Shown here: piece after piece, positions 43,966 through 54,686 of the stretch
How positions within the stretch are numbered: position 1 is the stretch's first letter
Layout of the letters: each line of letters begins with the position of its first letter
DNA from: Avena insularis
Lineage: Eukaryota > Streptophyta > Magnoliopsida > Poales > Poaceae
Assembly (NCBI GenBank): GCA_023614405.1
Contig: CM042684.1
Coordinates: forward strand, 207,396,941-207,460,940
Direction of reading: 5' to 3'
Length of the DNA stretch: 64,000 nucleotides
Program-made: the position numbers and the translations under genes
The notes under the pieces: model-generated
Told to the model about the DNA's origin: nothing
Databases searched by the model: none
Seen by the model: only the letters and a program-made list of their open reading frames with translations

Positions 43966-45209
43966 GCTCCCCCCTTGGGAAAGAGTCGTCCTCGACTCTT
44001 CATGGTTATCATCTTGAACATCTGCATGGTAGGGTGAGAGGTCCTTGACATTGAATGTATTACTTGCAAGGTACTTGGAGGTTGGTATGTCGATGATGTA
44101 GGCGTTGTTGTTGATTCTCTTGAGGACCTTGAAGGGACCATCTCCTCTTGGCTTGAGCTTGGAGTCATGTTCCTTGGGGAAACGGTCTTTGCTTAGGTGT
44201 ATCCACACAAGGTCACCTTCTTCAAAGATCATCTCCTTCTTGTCCTTGTTTAATATTGAAGCTTGGCGAAGGACTTGTTGTTCGATAGTAGCTCTTGTTT
44301 CTTCATGAAGCTTCTTCATAGCTTGTGCGCGTTTCTCGACGTCCATGTTCGTTCGCTCATGGAGAGGTAGTGGTAGGATGTCGCGTGCGGTGAGGGGCTC
44401 GAAACCATAGCCGCTCATGAATGGACTCATCTTGGTTGTTGAGTGCTTGTCTCGATTGTAGGCGAACTCGGCGTGTGGGATGCATTCCTCCCAATCATTC
44501 AAGTTCTTCTTGATCAACACACGAAGGAGAGTTCTGAGGCTTCGGTTGACAACTTCGGTTTGTCCATCAGTTTGAGGATGTGATGCAGATGAAAAGAGGA
44601 GCTTGACGCCGAGCTTGGCCATGAGGGTCTTCCATAAGTAGCTCATGAATTTGACGTCGCGGTCGGAGACGATTGTCCTTGGCACACCGTGAAGATGGAC
44701 GATTTCCCTGAAAAACAGATTTGCAACATGTGAAGCATCGTCGGTCTTATGGCACGGTATGAAGTGTGCCATTTTGAAAAAAGATCCACAACAACAAATA
44801 TAGAATCATGACCATGCTTAGATATAGGCAATCCTAACACGAAATCCATGCTAATGTCGGACCAAGGTGTATGAGGAATAGGCAATGGCATATAAAGACC
44901 ATAAGGGTTAGCTTGCGACTTAGCTTGAACACATGTCGTGCATCGTTGAACGTAGCGCTCCACGTCGCACTTCATCTTGGGCCAGAAGTAGTGAGTGGAG
45001 AGCATGTCCAATGTCTTGTTACGGCCAAAGTGACCCATGAGGCCTCCACCATGAGATTCTTGGAGAAGCAAAAGTTGAAGCGACGACTTCGGAATGCATA
45101 ACTTGTTTTGTTTAAATAGAAAGCCCTCATGCAAATAGAAATCATCAACTCCTTTGTCATTGGAGCACTTTGCAAAATTTGGTTCAAAGAACAGATCGGA
45201 AGCATACAA
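43966..45209 (-). pseudogene. pol: K pol: integrase, in two frames
   Basis: Frame 44643-45209 has the RNase H-integrase linker and HHCC region ([33 protein letters not shown]) and the first core Asp ([11 protein letters not shown]). A shift near 44778, where relatives read GGAAAAGCG, passes to frame 43963-44772 with [22 protein letters not shown], the GPF module and the [10 protein letters not shown] end. Core acidic residues are intact. The hairpin is at 43982-43999 and the PPT abuts 43965. Confidence 0.87.
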
Positions 45210-45400
45210 AGATTTTATTTCCTAAAGACCCAACATGTTGATTTCAAGTCTCGTAAGAAGGCTTGTATGTTTGCGAGACAATGCGTCCGCAACTACATTA
45301 TATTTGCCCTTCTTATACTTGACAATGTACGGAAAAGACTCCATGAACTCAACCCACTTAGCGTGTCTCTTGCTCAAGTTGGCTTAGCCTTTGAGATATT

Positions 45401-46897
45401 TCAATGACTCGTGGTCGGAATGTATGATAAATTCCTTGTGCCAAAGTAGTGTTGCCAAACTTGAAGGACACGAACTAAGGCAAAAAGCTCTTTGTCATAA
45501 ATCGGATAGTTGAGGCGAGCACCATCAAGTTTCTCGCTATGGTAGGCTATAGGACGTCTGTTTTGCATAAGGACTCCTCCAATGCCAATACCACTAGCAT
45601 CACACTCTATCTCAAAAGTTTTTGTGAAATCCGGTAACGCAAGGAGAGGTGCTTCGGTGAGCCTCTTTTTAAGTTCATCAAAAGCTTTTTGTTGTGCTTT
45701 GCCCCACACGAAGGTGACATTCTTTTTGGTCAATTCATTAAGGGGACAAGCAATGGTTGAAAAGTCTTTCACAAAGCGACGATAGAAACCGGCCAACCCA
45801 TGAAAACTTCGGAGTTCACTCACATTTGTTGGGATGGGCCAATCTCGTATGTCCTTTACCTTGGAAACATCAACTTCAATTCCCTTCGAAGAAACGACAA
45901 ATCCAAGAAAAAACAACTTGTCTTTAGCAAAGGTGCACTTAGGAAGATTAGCATAAAGCTTTTCATGTCGAAGGATTTGCAAAACTTCCTTGACATGTGT
46001 TATATGGTCCTCAAGTGATTTGCTATAAATAAGAATATCATCGAAATAGACAACAACACTTTTTCCAATGAGAGAACACAAAATATGATTCATGAGTCGC
46101 ATGAAGGTGGATTGGGCATTAGATAAACCAAAGGGCATAACCAACCTTTCATAGAGACCAAGTTTGGTCTTGAAGGCGGTTTTCCACTCATCACCTTTAG
46201 CCATGCGTATTTGATGGTAACCACTACGAAGATCAATTTTCGAAAAAATAGTGGCTCCACACAACTCATCAAGCATGTCATCGAGACGTGGTATGGGATG
46301 TCGATAACGCACGGTGATAGCATTGATTGGACGGCAGTCCATGCATAACCGTAACATATCATCCGTCTTTGGACCAAGAATCACGGGTACGGCACTTGGA
46401 CTAGTGCTAACTTGGATCAAACCTTTCGAGACGAGTTGGTTGATTTGAAGTTCGATCTCCTTCGTCTCCTCCGTGTTCGTGCGGTAGGCGGTGCGGTTGG
46501 GAAGTGGTGCACCCGGGATGAGGTCAATGCGGTGTTCGATGCCGCGAAGAGGAGGTAGTCCATGTGGGAGATCTTCGGGAAACACATCCTTGAATTCCTG
46601 CAAAACACTCATCAAAGATGGAGGAACATTGGTTAAATCATTAGTTCCTTGCGCTAGTCCCTTGCAAAGGAGGACATAGTGCAAGATGGATGGGTTGTTT
46701 CGAACATCTCTCATCTCACTTTTGGTGGCAAGGAGAACACTCTTAGTTTTTTCACTCGAATTTGGCTTGTGGCTCTCACTCACTATGAGGTGGTTCTCTC
46801 TCTCACCGCTCTTCTCACAAGTAGGTGTTGTGCTTTGCGCCCTCGCTAAAGACTTTGCATTGTCTGCAATTATTTGGCTAGGAGTCATCCGTTGCAA
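45401..46897 (-). CDS. pol: K pol: reverse transcriptase-RNase H (498 aa open frame)
   Basis: The frame covers the protease-RT linker, RT with [47 protein letters not shown] and the intact catalytic box [13 protein letters not shown] (about 46030-46056). It then covers the thumb ([14 protein letters not shown]) and most of RNase H ([28 protein letters not shown]). It goes out of frame after VLQVWQHY, so the last RNase H helix is lost in this frame. The first methionine is internal: the same frame continues upstream into protease, separated by a TGA at 46979. This is the best preserved RT in the window. Confidence 0.88.
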   Translation of the reverse strand: MQRMTPSQIIADNAKSLARAQSTTPTCEKSGERENHLIVSESHKPNSSEKTKSVLLATKSEMRDVRNNPSILHYVLLCKGLAQGTNDLTNVPPSLMSVLQEFKDVFPEDLPHGLPPLRGIEHRIDLIPGAPLPNRTAYRTNTEETKEIELQINQLVSKGLIQVSTSPSAVPVILGPKTDDMLRLCMDCRPINAITVRYRHPIPRLDDMLDELCGATIFSKIDLRSGYHQIRMAKGDEWKTAFKTKLGLYERLVMPFGLSNAQSTFMRLMNHILCSLIGKSVVVYFDDILIYSKSLEDHITHVKEVLQILRHEKLYANLPKCTFAKDKLFFLGFVVSSKGIEVDVSKVKDIRDWPIPTNVSELRSFHGLAGFYRRFVKDFSTIACPLNELTKKNVTFVWGKAQQKAFDELKKRLTEAPLLALPDFTKTFEIECDASGIGIGGVLMQNRRPIAYHSEKLDGARLNYPIYDKELFALVRVLQVWQHYFGTRNLSYIPTTSH

Positions 46898-46978
46898 AAC
46901 ACATGTTTTGTTGAGCCATTTGAAGGTGTATACATTGGTGCAACCATCATGTTGAGTAGCCTTGTCGAATTGCCACGG

Positions 46979-47449
46979 TCAACCAAGAAGCATGTGGCAA
47001 ACTATCATAGGAACCACATCACACTCCACCGTATCTTTGTAAGGACCAATGGCGAAGGAGACCGATACGGTATGCTTGATCTTCACGGACCCTTGGTCAC
47101 TTAGCCATTGCACGTGGTAGGGGTGCTTGTGTGGATGGAGGGTGAGGTTGAGCTTCTCACACAACTCGGTGCTAGCAAGGTTGTGGCAACTCCCTCCGTC
47201 AATGATCACATTGATAGATTTACCATTGATGCCGGCTCGTGTTTGGAAGATATTGGAGCGTTGGTCTTCATGCGCTTGTGCTTGAGTGGTCAAGATCCTT
47301 GTGACGACAAGCGATGGACTTGTGTCATGTTCACACACGAGGAGTTCTTGATCATCTTCCACTTGTTGCCTTGCCATTGCTTCCTTGACACGGGCATCAA
47401 ACTCATCTTCACTCAAGTAATCTTCATCACCATTGTCATGGATGAACAA
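46979..47449 (-). pseudogene. pol: K gag-pol: protease segment
   Basis: It contains NVIIDGGSCHNLAS, the DGG-type active loop, and VVPMIVCHMLLG. The next codon is TGA (46979-46981) where relatives have CGA in LLGRPWQF. The frame is the same as the RT frame, so a single C-to-T change separates them. Confidence 0.85.
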
Positions 47450-47881
47450 GACTTTGTTGTTTCCACATTCGGCTGACTTCTGTCCTTTACCTCCACACTT
47501 GTAGCATTCACCGTTGAAAGGTGTATCACCCTTTGCTTGCTTGCCACTTGGGGCCAGTTTTCCTTGAGGAAGTGTGGGCTTGAAGGAAGGCTTGGAGGTA
47601 CTTGAGGAGATTCCATTGAAAGTTGTTGGTGTAGCGGTTGAAGCTTGCTTGTAGGTGAAGTACGTCTAGGGCTTGTTGTACTTGATATCCTCTTGCACTT
47701 GACGTTCAGCCTTTGTTGCGATGTGCAAAAGCTCAACCATGGTGTTGTATGTTTGGAACTCGACGATGCGCTTGATTGGGTGATTCAATCCAATAAGGAA
47801 ACGTGCCATTTTTTGCTCCATGCGTTCATCAATGTTGGCGCGAATCAAGTTGAGTTCCATTTCCTTGAAGTACTCTTCCAT
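47450..47881 (-). pseudogene. gag: K gag: capsid C-terminus and zinc knuckle, frame-disrupted
   Basis: It includes MEEYFKEMELNLIRANIDER, LIGLNHPIKRIVEFQTYN and the zinc knuckle CYKCGGKGQKSAEC. The knuckle histidine is replaced by glutamine (codon 47480-47482), so metal binding is impaired. A TAG at 47666 (AAG in relatives) and the upstream deletion break the frame. Confidence 0.8.
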
Positions 47882-49245
47882 GCTTGAAGGTTGTTGAAGA
47901 GGTCACGCGTGTAGTGCGCGGGGACAAAGCGGGATCTCATATGAGCCTTCATGTCATGCCAAGTTGTGATTGGCGGCTCTTGTCTTGCATCACGAGCAAC
48001 TTGAACTTGTTCCCACCAAAGGTTGGCGTAATCATCAAACTCAAGCGAAGCCATGGCGACCATCTTCTCGTTGCTATAGTTGTGCATGCGGAAGATCTTG
48101 TCGACTTTGAGTGCCCACGAGAGGTATTCTTCGGGGTCATTGGATCCGGTGAACTTGGTCATTGTGAACTTGAGCTTGCCAAAAGTTTCTTCATTGTTGC
48201 GGTCATTGCGACGAGCTTGGTGACCTTGTTGATGATCTTGTAGTTGGGGAGGTGGAACTTGGTTCTCGCGTCCTTGTTGCGGAGCTTGCTCTTGATATTG
48301 TTTTTGAGGAGCTTGCTCTTGCTCTTGGTGCAGTTGTTGACGTGGTTGAGGCTCTTGGGCCTCATGGTGGCGAGGGTGTGGAGCCTCTTGCCGCGGTTGA
48401 TGACAAAGAGGAGGCTCGTTCCTCGGTTGGTGATGTTGGTTAGGCACATTGGCCTCACGGCGAAGAACATGGTCATGAGCCTCTTGATGTGGTGGGCGTC
48501 GCTCAACATGTATCACTTGATGCTCCAATTTTTGTTGATGTGGAGGAGGCGCCTCGGGATGACCATGGTGTCGTTGTTGACGTTCATGATGTTGATGACG
48601 AGGAGGAGGATCTTGGAGAGCTTCACGTCGATGACGAGCTTGATTCTCCAAATTGGAGTCATCACTTGTTGTGTCCAGTATGTGTCGCGGTCGATGGTGG
48701 TAGACTTGCGGTTGCACTTGCGGTTGCGCTTGCGGTTCCTCTTGTGGTTGATCTTGTTGGATCACTAGTGCCCTTGCGTGATGACGGTGTGCTTCTTGCC
48801 TTGCTCGTGGCCTTGAGGAGAGGTCACCATCATAGCTTGATGTTGCGGTGTGCCGTGGTGAAGGTACATAGTTCGAAGAGGTTCCATCTTCAACCACGGG
48901 GGTGCTATTGCGTCTTGGAGCACTTGGACGTAGATCTTGTTGCGGAGGTGCATGACGACGCGGAGAACTTGAAGAGCTTGAAGCACGTGAACGTGGTCTT
49001 TCCATTCCATCAATGAGGCATCGAAGATTGTCATTTGTTTCGGCGACAAAACGTTGAAGCGACTCATTTTGGTGGCCGAAGTTGTGATGCATTGCTTGCA
49101 TTTGCCTTTCGAGGCCATCGAAGCGGTTGTCGATGTTCTTGAACTCGGCTTGCGTCTCGCCAAATTGTTCATCTTGTCGTGTCTCAAGGGCTTGGCAACA
49201 TTCACGGAACTCTTGTCGAACGATGAAGTGACTTGCGCGCGTCAT
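47845..49245 (-). CDS. gag: K gag: N-terminus through capsid (466 aa open frame)
   Basis: It begins in MTRASHFIVRQEFREC; the true start would be the upstream ATGGATAGG near 49300. It continues through a helical ETRQDEQFGETQAEFKN region, serine-rich SSSSSSPRR, a ~220-residue proline/glutamine/histidine-rich linker (HHRP, PQVQPQVYHHRP) and the capsid motif KFTGSNDPEEYLSWALKVDK, LWWEQVQVARDARQE. It ends after LFNNLQA because about 23 bases (the codons for the next residues in A, LRQGTKTVEEY) are deleted near 47883. Gag would assemble particles. The low-complexity linker is lineage-specific. Confidence 0.85.
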   Translation of the reverse strand: MTRASHFIVRQEFRECCQALETRQDEQFGETQAEFKNIDNRFDGLERQMQAMHHNFGHQNESLQRFVAETNDNLRCLIDGMERPRSRASSSSSSPRRHAPPQQDLRPSAPRRNSTPVVEDGTSSNYVPSPRHTATSSYDGDLSSRPRARQEAHRHHARALVIQQDQPQEEPQAQPQVQPQVYHHRPRHILDTTSDDSNLENQARHRREALQDPPPRHQHHERQQRHHGHPEAPPPHQQKLEHQVIHVERRPPHQEAHDHVLRREANVPNQHHQPRNEPPLCHQPRQEAPHPRHHEAQEPQPRQQLHQEQEQAPQKQYQEQAPQQGRENQVPPPQLQDHQQGHQARRNDRNNEETFGKLKFTMTKFTGSNDPEEYLSWALKVDKIFRMHNYSNEKMVAMASLEFDDYANLWWEQVQVARDARQEPPITTWHDMKAHMRSRFVPAHYTRDLFNNLQAWKSTSRKWNST

Positions 49246-50586
49246 GTACGGTCCTTGATCTTCTTATTGGAGAGGTGGTTGGCTTGGCTCACCGTGCCTA
49301 TCCATCATGCAATATACACAAGTATTATATATGCAAGTGTAATATGGTGGTGTTAGCCTTGTACCTCACCTTGGGGATTGCACCAAACTAGAAACCACAA
49401 GTGAGAGCTATAAGCGTGCAAAGTGGAAATGCAAAGAAAACTCACACTAAAGAAAGAACTAACTCTCAAAAGCTTGTTGGTGGTAGGTTAGGATTGTGGA
49501 AAGCCAAAGAACCAACCAAAAGAAAAGGGATAGTCAAAAGTAGGTAAAATCCAACAAAACTCAAGTCAAAGGCGAAGGTCAACAACTCAAAAGGGTGACG
49601 GGAACCTACGACTATGTACACACACGTGGAGAAAGTTGGGATTGATACGACTATGAAAATGAGCAAACAAAATGTCCTAACGAAGACTAAGCTTGTTGTC
49701 GTGCCAATGCAAGGAGAGACCGTGGCTCGTTTACAAAGAACAAAGGTGAGCAACGGATTTGTGCACTTGCCTTGGGTGCTCTTCTTTCTCTCTTGCTTAC
49801 AAGCTTTGAGACTCTCTTTTGCAAGGGGAGACTATTTTTCTTTTGCTTTTTCTTTGTATCTTTTTTTTGCTCTCCCTTTGTGCTACCTAGTCACACTTGA
49901 TATTGCTCTTGCACTCTCACTATCCAAGGACAAATGCACAATGCTCAAGCAAACACAAGATGAGCCACTCTCATAGGATAGGTACACACAAAGGAAGATA
50001 GGGGTTAACAAGGTGACGCAAGTTATACCTTCGTTGGTGATGATGAACTTGGCGTCGGTGGTGCGGGATGATGTTTGTGGGCCGTGGTGTCGATGAGCGC
50101 GGGGGTTGTCGATGCGGAAGCTTGTTGTTAATTGACGACACGCACACGGGCACAAACAAACAAGTGGAAATTAGCCAATGCAAGATTATAGGCAAAACTG
50201 TCAAAATCAGGCGTCAGGCCGGAGACTCCGGGGTTTCAGGCCGGAAACTCCGGTCCAGACCGGAGACTCCGGTGTGGGTAGGCCGGAGACTCCGGTGTGC
50301 AGGCCGGAGACTCTGATCTGGAGTCAGATCGCGAACTGCTCGTGTTCTTGAGCGGAAATCCACGCCTTGGGTCCTCAAATCCGCGAAAAATTGGCCAAAT
50401 TGGGCTAGGAAAACATAGGATAAAGCTGGACCAACACCTAAGACAAGTTTTGGTCGGATCAAAACCACAAATAACACTCCAAATCAAGAGATCGATCCAA
50501 AGGCAAATTTGGGCTGTTTTTTCGGGGGATTTTCGAATTTTTGGTGGATAGAAAAAAAAATTGTGGGGGAAATCGTGAGCAACGAA
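49246..50586 (-). other. K leader with palindrome cluster
   Basis: It is collinear with the A leader. CCGGAGACTCCGG is perfect at 50219-50231, 50260-50272 and 50283-50295, with a one-mismatch copy at 50241-50253, at intervals of about 19-23 bases. This matches K's U3 (for example 51365-51377). No coding is supported; the gag ATG region is near 49300. Confidence 0.78.
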
Positions 50587-50599
50587 GCTCTTGATACCA
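50587..50599 (-). other. Primer binding site of K
   Basis: TGGTATCAAGAGC on the minus strand, three bases inside the LTR end at 50603. Confidence 0.8.
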
Positions 50600-50602
50600 A
50601 TA

Positions 50603-51621
50603 TGTTGAGGGCAAACCTCTAGGGTGGCCTGATCTTTCACAATTCCCTTTCAAATCGAGGATGGGATGCGGGGAGAGGAGGGGAGGATGAAGACGACGAA
50701 CGCACGCACGAAGAACGCGAAGAACACACACACACAAAACCACGATACACACCAATAGCTCACGCCCGCGGTGACCGGTCCGGCGCAATCCCTAGGATCA
50801 GCATCGGGCGTAGGACTCTCTCTCGAACCGGCACGGTGAGATGGGGGACTCGGTGAGATCTTGACGTCTAGGAAAAGGGACACCGATGCCTAGGCCTTGT
50901 ACAATGCGGAGGCACGATGCAAACTCCAACGAGGTGTGGGGATATTGGTGCTCCTTAGTCAAGGAGCATGAGGCAAGAATTAGATAGATCCACAAAGGGG
51001 TTTCCACTAATTCCAATATCATGCCTAGGGTTTACAATGGAGGTGGGGGACTATATATAGGCCAGCCACTTAAACAGGGGTACTTTAGGAATAAAAGACA
51101 AGTTCTGGACGGACTAAGGGTTACATGGGCCATAGGCCCAAAGGCCTTTTCATGCCTGGCGACGGTCGGACTGGAGACTCCGTTGTGGTGGATCGGAGAC
51201 TCCGGTCTAGGCCGGAGACTCTGGTCAGTCTCCGGACTGGCCTCCAGAGGGGCCATCAGATTGTTCCAGGGCCCGGTTCTAGGGGCAGACCGGAGGTGGG
51301 ACTGGAGACTCCGGTGTCTTCAGGCCGGAGACTCTAGTGGATCGGAGACTCCGGTGTGCGTAGACCGGAGACTCCGGTCTGAGCAGCTCTGCTCCTTGTT
51401 CTCCATCCTTGGGTGCTTGGTGGTGTGTCGAAGCTTCTTACCTGATGATGCATAGGGTAGTTGCCTGAAGTAGCATACCATTCAAGGAGGTATCAAATTG
51501 GCACGAGGAGAGGAGCGAGTTCACCTTAGCTTGTAGGAGTTTGGCTCGGGCACGAGTCATGGGTCCACTTGGGGGACTTGTTGGTGTAGATGTAGGAGCG
51601 TCCTTAGGACGGGCCGCATCA
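50603..51621 (-). repeat. Element K 5' LTR (1019 bp)
   Basis: Minus-strand TGATGCGGCCCGTCC...CCCTCAACA. Palindromes of the CCGGAGTCTCCGG type lie at 51170-51390, a TATA box near 51052 and the MTRARAK peptide region at about 51490-51560. The TSD GTTTT follows on the plus strand at 51622. Confidence 0.9.
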
Positions 51622-51626
51622 GTTTT

Positions 51627-52418
51627 TCTTGATCAACACACAAAGGAGAGTCCCGAGGCTTCGGTTGACAACTTCGGTTTGGCCATCGGTTTGAGGATGC
51701 GATGCGGATGAAAAGAGGAGCTTGACGCCGAGCTTGGCCATGAGGGTCTTCCATAAGTAGCTCATGAATTTGACGTCGCTATTGGAGAGGATTGTTCTTG
51801 GAACACCGTGAAGACGAACGATTTCCCTGAAAAACAGATTTGCAACATGTGAAGCATCGTCAGTCTTATGGCACGGTATGAAGTGTGCCATTTTGGAAAA
51901 GCGATCCACGACAACAAATATAGAATCATGACCATGCTTAGACCTAGGTAATTCTAACACAAAATCCATGCTAATGTCGGACCAAGGTGTATGAGGAATA
52001 GGCAATGGCATATAAAGACCATAAGGGTTAGCTTGCGACTTAGCTTGAACACATGTCGTGCATAGTTGAACGTAGCGCTCCACGTCGTGCTTCATCTTGG
52101 GCCAAAAGTAGTGAGTGGAGAGCATGTCTAATGTCTTGTCACGGCCAAAGTGACCCACGAGGCCTCCACCATGAGATTCTTAGAGAAGCAAAAGTTGAAG
52201 AGACGACTTCGGAATGCAAAGCTTGTTTTTATTTCCTCAAGACCCAACACGTTGACTTCAAGTCGAGTAAGAAGGTTTGTATGCTTGCGAGACAAAGCGT
52301 CCGCAACTACATTATCTTTGCACTTCTTATACTTGACAATGTACAGGAAAGACTCTATAAATTCAACCCACTTAGCGTGTATCTTGCTCAAGTTAGCTTG
52401 GCCTTTGAGATATTTCAA
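51627..52418 (-). pseudogene. pol: F pol: integrase N-terminal/core and RNase H end
   Basis: Frame 51619-52158 has [33 protein letters not shown], the core Asp ([11 protein letters not shown]), [11 protein letters not shown], and [12 protein letters not shown] where relatives have IVSDRDVKF. The D-R-D to N-S-D change affects the loop before the second core Asp. Frame 52128-52418 has the RNase H tail ([20 protein letters not shown]), but about 60 bases between the linker and integrase are missing near 52230. Confidence 0.8.
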
Positions 52419-52430
52419 CTAAACTTTAAG

Positions 52431-53428
52431 GAAAAAAGCTCTTTGTCATAAATCGGATAATTAAGGCGGGCACCATCAAGTTTCTCGCTATGGTAGGCTA
52501 TAGGACGTCCGTTTTGCATCAGGAATCCTCCAATGCCAATACCACTAGCATCACACTCCATCTCAAAAGTTTTAGTGAAATTCGATAACGCAAGAAGAGG
52601 TCCTTCGTTGAGCCTCTTTTTAAGTCATCAAAAGCTTTTTGTTGATCTTTTCCCCACACGAAGGTGGCATTCTTTTTCGTGTCGAAGGATTTGCAAGACT
52701 TCCCTAACATGTTTAATATGGTCCTCAAGTGACTTGCTATAAACAAGTATATCATCAAAATAGACAACAACACTTTTTCCAATGAGAGAAGGCAAGATAT
52801 GATTCATAGGGTGCATGAAGGTGGATGGGGCATTAGATAAACCAAAGGGCATAACCAACCATTTATAGAGACCAAGTTTGGTCTTGAAGGTGGTTTTCCA
52901 CTCATCACCTTCCACCATGCGTATTTGATGGTAACCACTACGAAGATCAATTTTCAAAAAAATAGTGGCTCCACACAACTCATCAAGCATGTCATCGAGA
53001 CGTGGTATAGGATATCGATAACGCACGGTGATAGCATTGATTGGACGGTAGTCCATGCATAACCGTAACGTATCAACCGTTTTTGGAACAAGAATCATGG
53101 GTACGACACTTGGACTAGTGCTAACTTGGATCAAACCTTTGGAGACAAGTTGATTGATTTGATGTTCGATCTCCTTTGTATCCTCTGGGTTCGTGCGGTA
53201 AGCGGCGTGGTTTGGAAGGGGTGCACCGGGGATGAGGTCAATGCGGTGCTCAATTCCGCGAAGAGGAGGTGGTCCATGTGGTAGTTCTTCAGGGAACACA
53301 TCTTTGAATTTCTGCAAAACAATCATCAAAGATGGAGGGACATTGCTTAAGTCATTAGTTTCTTGCGCTAATCCCTTACAAATGAGGACATAGTGCAAGA
53401 TGGATGGGTTGTTCCGCACATCTCTCAT
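52431..53428 (-). pseudogene. pol: F pol: RT with internal deletion
   Basis: Frame 52628-53428 holds the RT palm with [35 protein letters not shown] and [10 protein letters not shown] (catalytic Asps intact). After LRHEK it jumps to CHLRVGKRSTKSF: the thumb/connection segment (about 290 bases in K) is deleted at the T-rich joint near 52676. RNase H remnants ([11 protein letters not shown] on the minus strand) lie at 52431-52620, again with a gap near 52420. Confidence 0.8.
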
Positions 53429-53464
53429 CTCATGTTTGGTGGCAAGGAGGACGCTCTTAGTTTT

Positions 53465-54676
53465 TCAACTCGAGTTTGGTTTGTGGCACTCACTCTCTAT
53501 GAGGTGGTTCTCTCGCTCACTGCTCTTCTCACAAGTAGGTGTTGTGCTTTGCACCCTCGTTAAAGCCTTTGCGTTGTCCGTCGTTATTTGGCTAGGAGTC
53601 ATTGGTTGCAAAACACATGTTTTGTTGAGCCATTTGAAGGTGTACACGTTGGTGCGACCATCATGTAGGGCAGACTTATCGAACTGCCATGGTCGACCAA
53701 GTAGCATGTGGCAAACTCTCATAGGAACCACATCGCACTCGACCTTATCTTTGTAAGGACCAAGGGCGAAGGTGACCGATACAATATGCTTGATCTTTAC
53801 AGACCCTTGGTCACTTAGCCATTGCACGTGGTAGGGGTGCTTGTGCGGATGGAGGGTGAGGTTGAGCTTCTCACACAACTTGGTGCTAGCAAGATTGTGG
53901 CAACTCCCTCCGTTGATGATCACTTTCATAGATTTGTCATTGATGCCGGCTCGTGTTTGGAAGATATTTGAGCATTGGTCTTCATGCTCTTGTGCTTGAG
54001 TGGTCAAGATCCTTGCGATGACAAGAGATGGACTTGCGTCATGTTCACACATGAGGAGTTCTTGGTCATCTTCCACGCGTTGCCTTGTCATTGCTTCCTT
54101 GACACGGGCATCAAATTCATCTTCACTCAAGTACTCTTTGTCGCCATTGTCATCGATGAACAAAACTTTCTTGTTTCCACACTCGGCCGACTTGTGTCCT
54201 TTGCCTCCACACTTGTAGCATTCACCATTGAAAGGTGTATCACTCTTTGCTTGTTTGCCACTTGGGGGCAGTTTTCCTTGAGGAAGTGTGGGCTTGAAGG
54301 AAGGCTTGGAGGTACTTGAGAAGCTTCCATTGAAGGTTGTTGGTGTAGCGGTTGAGCCTTGCTTGTAGGTGAAATACATCTTGGGCTTGTTGTACTTGAT
54401 GTCCTCTTGCACTTGACGTTCGACCTTTGTTGCGATGTGCACAAGCTCAACCATGTTGTTGTATGTTTGGAACTCGACGATGCGCTTGATTGGGTGATTC
54501 AAGCCAATAAGGAAACGTGCCATAGTTTTCTCTATGGGCTCTTCAATTTTGGCGTGGATCAAGTTGAGCTCCATTTCCTTGAAGTACTCTTCCATGGTCT
54601 TTGTCCCTTGACGAAGCGATTGAAAGTTGTTGAAGAGGTCGCGCGTGTAGTGCGCAGGGACAAAATGGGATCTCAT
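53465..54676 (-). pseudogene. gag-pol: F gag C-terminus, zinc knuckle and protease (403 aa frame)
   Basis: This long open frame confirms that gag and protease are one frame in the lineage. It has LFNNFQSLRQGTKTMEEYF, LIGLNHPIKRIVEFQTYN, intact knuckle CYKCGGKGHKSAEC, acidic EYLSEDEFDARVKEAM, then protease KVIINGGSCHNLAS and VCHMLLGRPWQFD. The protease catalytic Asp is Asn (AAC, minus-strand codon at 53912-53914), so it is inactive despite the open frame. A stop occurs after HKPNSS, upstream of RT. Confidence 0.87.
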
Positions 54677-54686
54677 GTGAGCCTTC

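Larger units (their letters stand above)
43064..51621 (-). mobile_element. Element K: complete Ty3/gypsy retrotransposon (8558 bp) in F integrase
   Basis: 5' LTR 50603-51621, PBS, leader, gag, protease, RT-RNase H, integrase, hairpin/PPT and 3' LTR 43064-43965. A perfect TSD GTTTT flanks it (43059-43063, 51622-51626). K has the longest intact frames of the lineage (gag 466 aa, RT-RNase H 498 aa) and the same CCGGAGACTCCGG palindrome type as A (reverse complement). It still has one nonsense codon, two or three frameshifts and a lost zinc ligand. Confidence 0.95.

Noticed and set aside
48244..49016. Long antisense frames (174-175 aa) opposite K gag
   Set aside because: They mirror the low-complexity P/Q/H-rich gag linker and have no independent motif. 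K gag on the other strand explains them.
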